Below, piece by piece: positions 53,071 through 61,600 of a stretch of DNA of 64,000 nt. Origin of the DNA: Flavobacterium alkalisoli (GTDB lineage: Bacteria > Bacteroidota > Bacteroidia > Flavobacteriales > Flavobacteriaceae); the NCBI RefSeq assembly GCF_008000935.1, contig NZ_CP042831.1, forward strand, positions 2,046,001-2,110,000. The letters run 5' to 3'. The position numbers and the translations under genes were made by a program. Within the stretch, counting starts at the first letter, position 1, and each line of letters opens with the position of its first letter. The notes below the pieces were generated by a model. It ran no database searches, was not told the DNA's origin, and saw only the letters and a program-made list of their open reading frames with translations.

Positions 53071-55332
53071 ATGACAAAAACTAAACAAATATCAAATAGA
53101 TTGTTGCTGCCGTTTGTACTGCTTTGGGTATTTATGGCTAATGCACAAAAAGTAACAGAATATGATCTTTATGTTACAGATACTGTTGTAAACTATACCG
53201 GAAAAAATGTAAAAGCAATTGCGATTAACGGCACAATACCGGGACCTGAACTTCATTTTACCGAAGGGGATACAGCCGTAATAAGAGTGCATAACAACGC
53301 TAAGCATGCTACATCTATACACTGGCATGGTCTGCTATTGCCTAACGAGCAGGATGGTGTACCTTATCTTACTACTGCCCCTATAAAGAGTAATACCGTA
53401 CACACTTATAAATTCCCTTTAAAACAGAGCGGTACTTACTGGTATCATTCCCATACCATGTTGCAGGAACAGTCGGGTATGTATGGTGCTTTTATAATTA
53501 ATAAAAAGAATGAACCTAAAATTCCTGAGTATGTAATGCTTTTAAGCGACTGGAGCGATGAGAACCCTCATGAGATTGAAAGGTTGCTGCACAGGGAAAC
53601 CGATTGGTATGCCATAAAAAAGGGTGCTACCCAAAACTACGGTGAAGCATTGGCAAAAGGGTACTTGGGAACCAAATTTACCAATGAATTTAAGCGTATG
53701 CATGCTATGGATGTTAGTGATGTTTATTATGATCGTTTTTTTGTGAATGGAGTAACAGAGCAGGAAATACCCCAGCTTAAAGCAGGGGATAAGATTAGGA
53801 TACGAATTATAAACGGCAGTTCGTCAAGTTATTTCTGGCTTAATTATGCCGGAGGTAAAATGGCTGTTGTAGCTTCAGACGGTTCAGAGGTTGAACCTGT
53901 AAATGTGGATCGTTTTATAATTGGTGTTTCCGAAACCTATGATGTTATTGTTACCATTCCTGAGGGCAATACATCTTATGAGCTTATGGCAACATCGGAA
54001 GACAGAATAGGACACGCCTCATTATGGTTGGGTAATGGTACTAAAAAGCATCAGGAACCTATGGGTAGGTTAAATTACTTTGAAGGTATGAAGATGATGA
54101 ACGGCATGATGACAACCGGAGGGAATATGAAAGATATGGGTATGAAAATGAGCCTTCAAAAAATGGATATGAATGCTGTAATGTATCCTGAATCTAAAAA
54201 GAAGGAGAGTGGTCATAACCATACTGCAATGGAAGATAAAGAAATGAAGATGGATATGGATATGGATATGGATATGGGAGAGCATAATCATCACATGGGG
54301 CATATGGATATGGACAAAGGAAAATTAGTTACCCTTAATTATGATATGCTTAAATCGCCGGTAAAAACTACGTTGCCCGATAAGCCTTTCCGTACACTGA
54401 ACTTTGAACTTACCGGTAATATGAACCGTTATGTATGGACAGTTAATAATAAAACAATATCTGAAACGGATAAGATACTGATAAAGGCTGGAGAGAATAT
54501 CCGTATTGTAATTACCAATAACTCTATGATGCGTCACCCTATGCACCTGCACGGGCATTACTTTAGGGTAGTGAATCAGTATGGGGAATATTCGCCACTT
54601 AAAAATGTAATTGATGTAATGCCTATGGAAACCGATGTTATAGAGTTTAATGCATCAGAAGAATACGGTGACTGGTTTTTCCATTGTCATATCCTATATC
54701 ACATGATGTCCGGTATGGGAAGGATTTTCAGTTATGAAGACTCCCCGCCAAATCCTCAAATACCTGATCCTGTAGCGGCACTTAAAAAAGTATATAATGA
54801 TGACAGGAGATATTATCTGTCGGCAGATATAGGGTTGGAGTCTAACGGTAGTGATGGTGAGGTTAGGCTGGCTAATACAAGGAATTTTGCAGATTTAGAA
54901 TGGAGACTAGGATATAATGATGAGTCTGGCTATGAGACTGAAGCGCATATAGGCCGTTATCTTGATAATAAGCAATTTCTTTCGGTATATACAGGCTGGG
55001 ATTTCAGGTACAGGAAAACCGATGAGGTTGAGACCAATCTTTTTGGGCAAACCAGTACAAAAGATAAAAGGGTTGTGGCCTGTCTGGGCGTAATTTATGT
55101 ATTGCCGTGGTTTGTTGAAACCGATTTAAGGGTAGACCACGAAGGTAAAGTAAGATTACAGTTTACTCGGGAAGATATACCCCTTACATCACGATTAAGA
55201 TTGTGGGGTAGCTGGAATACAGATTATGAATATAGTGTAGGCAGCAGATATATTTTAACCAAATACTGGTCGCTGTCTACCCACTATGATAGTGATATGG
55301 GTTTTGGAGCAGGGATTGCCCTTACATATTAA
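53071..55332 (+). CDS. Multicopper oxidase fused to a CopB-like C-terminal beta-barrel
   Basis: 753 residues. Signal peptide (about 1-25, ANAQ). Cupredoxin domains carry all copper motifs: HWHG, WYHSH, HPMHLHGH and HCHILYHMMSGM. A Met/His/Asp-rich insertion (about 340-415) suits binding Cu(I). After about residue 575 the sequence becomes a repetitive aromatic beta-strand region (RYYLSADIGLESNG to GFGAGIALTY) like the outer-membrane protein CopB, normally a separate gene beside CopA-type oxidases. It should oxidise Cu(I) in the periplasm and might be held at the outer membrane. Confidence 0.9.
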   Translation: MTKTKQISNRLLLPFVLLWVFMANAQKVTEYDLYVTDTVVNYTGKNVKAIAINGTIPGPELHFTEGDTAVIRVHNNAKHATSIHWHGLLLPNEQDGVPYLTTAPIKSNTVHTYKFPLKQSGTYWYHSHTMLQEQSGMYGAFIINKKNEPKIPEYVMLLSDWSDENPHEIERLLHRETDWYAIKKGATQNYGEALAKGYLGTKFTNEFKRMHAMDVSDVYYDRFFVNGVTEQEIPQLKAGDKIRIRIINGSSSSYFWLNYAGGKMAVVASDGSEVEPVNVDRFIIGVSETYDVIVTIPEGNTSYELMATSEDRIGHASLWLGNGTKKHQEPMGRLNYFEGMKMMNGMMTTGGNMKDMGMKMSLQKMDMNAVMYPESKKKESGHNHTAMEDKEMKMDMDMDMDMGEHNHHMGHMDMDKGKLVTLNYDMLKSPVKTTLPDKPFRTLNFELTGNMNRYVWTVNNKTISETDKILIKAGENIRIVITNNSMMRHPMHLHGHYFRVVNQYGEYSPLKNVIDVMPMETDVIEFNASEEYGDWFFHCHILYHMMSGMGRIFSYEDSPPNPQIPDPVAALKKVYNDDRRYYLSADIGLESNGSDGEVRLANTRNFADLEWRLGYNDESGYETEAHIGRYLDNKQFLSVYTGWDFRYRKTDEVETNLFGQTSTKDKRVVACLGVIYVLPWFVETDLRVDHEGKVRLQFTREDIPLTSRLRLWGSWNTDYEYSVGSRYILTKYWSLSTHYDSDMGFGAGIALTY

Positions 55333-55526
55333 ACTTTTAAGTAGAGAAGAATATTTTTAATATTGTTTTTATTGTAGAATTGTGGAATTGTGTGTAGAAC
55401 GAATCTACAGTTTGGAATGGTTTTATTGTGAAAAAGTAGTTAAAAAGGGCCGGAAATGCTGATGGCACAAGGCTTGCCTTACTGTAACAAGGAAGAACTT
55501 TTACTTAAACCTTGTACAATAAGAAT
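55333..55526 (+). other. Intergenic region before the GT2 gene
   Basis: Contains a small hairpin TGTAGA/TCTACA near 55392-55410. No ORF, no clear terminator and no TAnnTTTG match. Confidence 0.4.
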
Positions 55527-56966
55527 ATGAAAAACGATACAATTGCCCCAGAGATTTTATATCGCGAAAAAAATGAGACTGATTTCATTTTTTCTGATAA
55601 TATAAAAACAACAAATGTTAGTGAAACCAAATTCTTTAAAAAGCTAAAAAAAACAAATACTGGTAACTTATTAGTTTTGGCTGGCTCTTTTCTTCTTATG
55701 ATAGGAGCAGCCTTTTTAGTATTTCTCTTAGAGCCTGATTTTGAACTCCTACATACAAACAGAATGAGTTCGGTTTTAGGCTTTACCTTAATTATAATAG
55801 CGATAGCACTATTCATTTTTAAAGGAAGTTTCTTTCTGTTTAACGCATTCCTGTATTTTAAATACAGATCGATTAAATCAGTATCGGACGAGCAGCTTCC
55901 GACTACTACTGTTATTGTTCCCGCTTACAATGAAGGAAGGCTGGTTTATGATACATTATTAAGTATAGCTGCAAGTGATTTTCCGGAAGGTAAATTACAA
56001 CTGCTTGCCATTGATGACGGTAGTAAAGACGATACCTGGCAATGGATGTTAAAAGCAAAAGAAGAGCTGGGAGACAGAGTTTCGGTTTATCAGCAGCCTA
56101 AAAATATGGGTAAACGCCATGCTTTATATCGTGGTTTTAAAATGGGTACAGGAGAGATTTTTGTGACTATAGACAGTGACTCAATAGTTAAACCGGATAC
56201 ACTTCGCAACATGGTAAGTCCTTTTGTAGTTAACGAAAAATGTGGCGCTGTAGCAGGGAACGTAAGGGTACTTAACAATAAAAAAGCCATTATTCCAAAA
56301 ATGCTTAATGTGAGCTTTGTACTTAGTTTTGAGTTCATGCGCTCTGCAGAGAGTATGTTAGGTTCTGTACTTTGTACTCCCGGAGCACTTTCGGCCTATA
56401 GAGGTAAAGCAGTATTCGCATGTCTTGATGAGTGGATCAATCAGACATTCATGGGGCAACCATCAGATATTGGTGAAGACCGTGCCATGACAAATATGAT
56501 ATTAAGACAGGGGTATGAGGTTAGGTTCCAGAGAAACGCTTATGTGTTTACTAATGTACCCGAAAAATATAAAGGATTGTACAAAATGTTTATACGATGG
56601 GGAAGGAGCAACGTTCGCGAAAACATTATGATGGCAAAATTTGTATTTAAAGATTTTAGGGAAGGTTCTAAAGCCGGTACAAGATTATTGTTTGTAAACC
56701 AGTGGTTAAAGCTTATAATGGCTTACCCGTTAATAGTGGCAATGTTTGTTTTTATAGCAATGCACCCTGTACTGTTCTTAAGTTCTACTTTCCTGGGGAT
56801 ACTTATTTATTCAAGTTTTCCGGTATTATTTTATGCGAAAAGACATAACGTGTCCGAATCGTTTTGGGCATATTCCTATAGTATTTTATACACCTTTGGT
56901 TTGTTTTGGATAACCCCTTATGCAATTGCTACTGCAAGCAGAAGAGGTTGGTTAACGCGAGGATAA
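55527..56966 (+). CDS. Membrane family 2 glycosyltransferase (hyaluronan-synthase-like)
   Basis: 479 residues from ATG 55527 (MKNDTIAP); a TTG 5 codons earlier is rejected. Two N-terminal spans (about 45-110), GT2 domain with TVIVPAYNEGRLV, AIDDGSKDDTW, VTIDSDSIV, GEDRAMTNMI and the processive-type FIRWGRSN, then three or four C-terminal spans. It resembles NodC/HasA-type synthases. It stands alone, so the polymer is unknown. A terminator follows about 30 bp after the stop. Confidence 0.88.
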   Translation: MKNDTIAPEILYREKNETDFIFSDNIKTTNVSETKFFKKLKKTNTGNLLVLAGSFLLMIGAAFLVFLLEPDFELLHTNRMSSVLGFTLIIIAIALFIFKGSFFLFNAFLYFKYRSIKSVSDEQLPTTTVIVPAYNEGRLVYDTLLSIAASDFPEGKLQLLAIDDGSKDDTWQWMLKAKEELGDRVSVYQQPKNMGKRHALYRGFKMGTGEIFVTIDSDSIVKPDTLRNMVSPFVVNEKCGAVAGNVRVLNNKKAIIPKMLNVSFVLSFEFMRSAESMLGSVLCTPGALSAYRGKAVFACLDEWINQTFMGQPSDIGEDRAMTNMILRQGYEVRFQRNAYVFTNVPEKYKGLYKMFIRWGRSNVRENIMMAKFVFKDFREGSKAGTRLLFVNQWLKLIMAYPLIVAMFVFIAMHPVLFLSSTFLGILIYSSFPVLFYAKRHNVSESFWAYSYSILYTFGLFWITPYAIATASRRGWLTRG

Positions 56967-56999
56967 TAACTTGTAACATATTATCCGGCAATGTTGGAA

Positions 57000-57030
57000 G
57001 CCTGCTTATTATAAGCAGGCTTTTATTTTA
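57000..57030 (+). terminator. Terminator between the GT2 and LtrA genes
   Basis: The near-perfect palindrome GCCTGCTTAT/ATAAGCAGGC followed by TTTTATTTT. It serves the plus-strand gene; the convergent LtrA gene ends 8 bp further. Confidence 0.82.
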
Positions 57031-57037
57031 TCAATAT

Positions 57038-58240
57038 TTATACTTCAGAAGGATCAATCCCCTCTTTTATTAATTTTCCGTAGTATTTATAGTTGAGGTA
57101 GCTAATTTCTATAGAAAGAATAGATACTATTAAAACAAGATACCAGGTGACAGAGATATTAAGCTCTACCAGAGAGAGTATAAAAAATGTAACAGACGTA
57201 ACTAAAAGAGAAAAACGCATTGGCTTTTTCAGGGTATCAAAAACCTCAGGATATTCCAGTAATTCCATAATAAGGAAAATACAGAATAAAAATACAGCTA
57301 TTCCAAAACCAAGTATTTGTTGCAGGTTATAAGTAAAGTCATTTTCGGCTAAAAAAGCGGGTAGGGCAGCAGCGATAAACCCAAGTGCTATAAGTGTTGG
57401 TATGTAGAGTATTTCCAATAGGGAGGCCCTGGCCAACCCCTTTTTGACCTCTCTTGAAGATACAAATGTGAAAAATATCCACCAAATTGCAAAGACCGCC
57501 GAAATGCCAATCGCAAAATTTATCCAGCTTGTAAAAGTTAAAGTTTCAATCTCACCTATACCGTTTACTACACCTAATACCAGTTCGCCAAAAATAATAA
57601 TGGTAAATAACCCTAAGCGCTCAAACATACTGGAAGATAAGTCGAGGCGTTGAGACGAACGCAATAAAAGTTTATGGGCAATAAAAGGCGGAATATAATT
57701 ACATATAAGAACTAGCGGAAATAGTAGCCTTAACCAATAATGTGAAACAGATAATGATATTCCCATTAAGCAAAAAGCAATAAGGAAAAGGGTAGTGTAG
57801 GGCCAGCTGTATTTTCGGTGCGATTTGTCATATAGCCCCACGCTCCACCATTGGTAGGTAATATAAAGCTGCATAATCATGAAAATTATAGTTACCAATG
57901 TATAATTTTCGTTTGTTTTGTTGATAGCTATCGATAGGGCAGCAATAATTATCATTTGCCAAAGCATCATCAGTCTTGTACGTAGTCCCTGATTTCCGTG
58001 AAGATCGTGATGCAGACTACCGTTAAGCCACCCCCAAAAGATTAATGAAAACAGACATATATTTTCAATAAACCCTTCAAAACTCATATTGTGGGATAGA
58101 TGATGTGTAATACGGGCTATGGCAATTACATATACAAGGTCATAAAACAGTTCAAGCCAACTAACCCTGCGTTTATCCTGTTTCGGATTAAAATCTTTAG
58201 GAGGCCCCCACCAGATAGAGATATTCTTTTTTAATTCCAT
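57038..58240 (-). CDS. Low-temperature-requirement protein A (LtrA) family membrane protein
   Basis: 400 residues with about ten to twelve spans. The family signature RVSWLELFYDLVYVIAIARI lies near residue 24 and ERLGLFTIIIFGELVLGV near residue 205. LtrA is needed for growth in the cold in Listeria, but its biochemical role is unknown. Monocistronic, convergent with the GT2 gene. Confidence 0.9.
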   Translation of the reverse strand: MELKKNISIWWGPPKDFNPKQDKRRVSWLELFYDLVYVIAIARITHHLSHNMSFEGFIENICLFSLIFWGWLNGSLHHDLHGNQGLRTRLMMLWQMIIIAALSIAINKTNENYTLVTIIFMIMQLYITYQWWSVGLYDKSHRKYSWPYTTLFLIAFCLMGISLSVSHYWLRLLFPLVLICNYIPPFIAHKLLLRSSQRLDLSSSMFERLGLFTIIIFGELVLGVVNGIGEIETLTFTSWINFAIGISAVFAIWWIFFTFVSSREVKKGLARASLLEILYIPTLIALGFIAAALPAFLAENDFTYNLQQILGFGIAVFLFCIFLIMELLEYPEVFDTLKKPMRFSLLVTSVTFFILSLVELNISVTWYLVLIVSILSIEISYLNYKYYGKLIKEGIDPSEV

Positions 58241-58639
58241 AGAGTCTGTTGAAATTTAAATAGTGTAGGAAAGAGTTTCTGTTTATTTAAAATTTAATCA
58301 CTGCTAAATTTATAGAATAATTGTTAACGGATAATTGTTTCCTGTTGATTTTCAGTATAGTTGTGAAATTGCCTTTTTCGTAATTTCTTCGGTTTTTACT
58401 TGATTTTTATGGTAGTTAATATTTTTTTTTCCTTTTAAAATAAGCTGTTTTTAAGATAAAATATTAGCAATGTTTTAAAATTAAAGAGCTATTTAGGTGT
58501 TTTTTGAATTAATTTTTTAAAAGTGGATATTTCTTTATAAATGTAACATTCGTAATAAAATTTGTTTTTTTTTAATAAAAAGCCAAATATAAAATTTAGA
58601 TAAATTATTTTCGGGACCTAATCTATAACTACCACTATC
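58241..58639. other. 400-bp AT-rich region upstream of the giant surface-protein gene
   Basis: No ORF and no terminator. Very AT-rich with long T-runs (58421-58600). The promoters for LtrA (minus) and the surface protein (plus) must lie here, but no exact TAnnTTTG match is present; TAAATTATTTTCG (58600-58612) is the nearest. Confidence 0.4.
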
Positions 58640-61600
58640 ATGAAAAAATTTACTTTATTTTTTTTCATGTCATTATTAACGCTGTGCAGTTACGCACAAG
58701 GAATTGATCCGGCTGAAGGATTTGAAGGTACAACCTTCCCTCCGACAGGCTGGACAAGGCATAATAATGGCATTGGAATGTCCCAGCAATGGAAGCAAAC
58801 TCTGGATGATCCGTCCTATCCTTTCCCTCCTAATTTAGGTGGAAGTTTTGCAGCTATCATTGACCGTGAAAATGTGCCAGACGATGGTGACCCGGCAAAA
58901 GACTGGTTAGTAACTCTTCCTTTTGAAATGCCTGCAAACGGGCAGTTACGTTTTTGGTCAAGGCTTACTCTTAATGGTAACCAGGGAACCATTTACAAAA
59001 TTTTAATGGCACCGGCTGGTGCAGACCTTACAGATTTAGCTTCTTTTACAGTTATTCAAACTTATACAGAAGCTTTAATTAACCCAGTTCAGCAAGAGTA
59101 TAATGAAATTGTATTAAGCTTACCGGGCACTGTTGGTCAAAACTATCATGTTGCTTTCCTTATGGAAGGTGACTTTCAGGATCGTTGGTTAATTGACGAT
59201 GTAAGTATTGTTGAACAGTGTTTACCTCCTACAGATTTAACCGCCACTGATGTTACAGATACATCAGCGACATTATCGTGGACAGGTGCTGCAGCTCAAT
59301 ATGAAATTGAAGTTATGCCGGTTACTGATGCTCCTGATGGTTCTGGAGATATTGTTGACGGTAATTCAACTACTGTTTCTCCATTACTTCCTACAACTCC
59401 TTACAAATATTATGTAAGATCTGTGTGTGGTACTGGTAATACTAGTGATTGGGCAGGGCCTTACAGCTTTAATACATCTCCGGGTAATGATGAATGTGCC
59501 GATGCAACCGTATTAACGGTTAACCCAACAAATATTTGTACAGTAACTACACCGGGGACTATAAATGGTGGTTCGGCCTCGGCTGAAACAACTACCTGTA
59601 CAGGTACACCAAATGATGACGTATGGTTTACCTTTGTGGCTACAAATACATCTCATATAATCGACCTTATTAACATTACAGGCGGAACCACTAACCTTGT
59701 TCACGTTGTATATGAAGGAACAAGCTGCGGGACAATGACCCAGCTTTATTGTAGTGACCCTAATACAAGTACTGCAACAGGATTAACGGTTGGTAATACT
59801 TATTATGTAAGGGTATATTCCTGGACTTCGGCTGCTAACCAAACTACAGCATTTGATGTATGTTTAGGTACACCGCCACCGCCACCTGCAAATGACGAAT
59901 GTGCGACAGCTACTTCTGTTCCTGTTAATTCAGATTTAAGTTGTGCACAGTTTGTAACAGCTACAATTTATTCTGCTACGGGTTCTGCTGAAGCTAATAC
60001 CTGTACAGGTGTAGATGACGACGACGTATGGTTCTCATTCGAGGCTACAAGTACTTCTCATACAATAAACTTAAATAACATTACAAGTGGTACGACGGCA
60101 TTAGATCATGTGTTATATTCTGGTAGCTGTGGTGTATTAAACTTAGTATATTGTAGTAACCCTAACAACAGTATTGCCGGAGGTCTTACAATAGGAGATA
60201 CTTATTATGTAAGGGTATACTCTACAGCATCAACACCTCAAACTTCAGTGTTTGATATTTGCATAGGTACACCGCCGCCGCCGCCTGTAAATGATGACTG
60301 TTCAACAGCTATCAGTGTTACAGTTAATCCTGATTTAGAATGTGGATCGGTTACACCGGGTACTATTGCGTGGGCTACACCATCTATGGATGCTAATGCA
60401 TGTACAGGAGGCGCAGACGATGACGTATGGTACACATTTGTGGCAACAAATCCTACTCATACTATTAATGTTAATAACATTACAGGTGGTACAACACTTT
60501 TATATCATAGCATATATACTGGTACATGTGGCTCTTTAACTAATATTAGCTGTAGTACTACTAACAGTAGTTTAGTTGGATTAAACGTAGGTCAAACCTA
60601 CTATGTAAGGATTTATTCTTCTACGACAGCTGCTGGTCAAACATCAGTATTCGATTTATGTATAGGTACACCGCCGGATGCTCCTGTAAACGACGAATGT
60701 GCTGATGCTACGGTAGTAGTGCCAAATCCTGATTTGGAGTGTACAAACTTCGTTTCCGGAACAATTGCGTGGTCTTCAGGATCAGCAGAACCTAATACTT
60801 GTTTTGGTACTGATGATGATGACGTATGGTATCAGTTTGTGGCTACAAGTACATCACATACAGTTAATCTTAATAATGTAGCTGGTAGCTATACCTTTAT
60901 GTATCATACAGTGTATGAAGGTACTTCATGTGGTTCTATGACCCAGCTTTATTGTAATACAAATAGTTCAAGTATTGCAGGAGGTCTTACAATTGGTCAA
61001 ACCTATTATGTGAGAATTTATACCAGTACTTCCATTGGAATGCAGGATACAACATTTGATTTTTGTGTAGGTACACCGCCGCCGCCGCCGGCAAATGATG
61101 AGTGTGCTGATGCTACAGTAGTAGTACCAAACGCTGATCTTGAATGTGGCACAGTTGCATCCGGTACAATTGCCTGGGCTACAGGTTCAGCGGAAACAAA
61201 TGCTTGTTATGGTACAGATGATGATGATGTATGGTATCAGTTTGTGGCTACAAATGAAATTCATACAATTAACATAAATGTTACGGGAAGTTCAACAACG
61301 CTTTATAATGTTGTTTATGAAGGTACTACTTGCGGAGCTTTAACACAGCTTAACTGTACTACCTCTACATCTCCTATTTTGATGAACTTAACAGTTGGTC
61401 AAACCTATTATGTAAGAATATACAGCTCAACATCATTAGCACCTCAATTAACTACTTTCGATTTATGTATAGGTACGCCACCGCCGCCACCTGTAAATGA
61501 CGAATGTGCTAATGCAATAGAGGTTCCTGTTAATACAACTCCAACATGTGATCAGGTAGTTGCAGGTACTATTTCGTGGTCAACAGGATCTACACAGGGA

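Noticed and set aside
54070..54303. Histidine-rich minus-strand ORF
   Set aside because: It is the antisense shadow of the Met/Asp/His-rich insertion in the multicopper oxidase gene.
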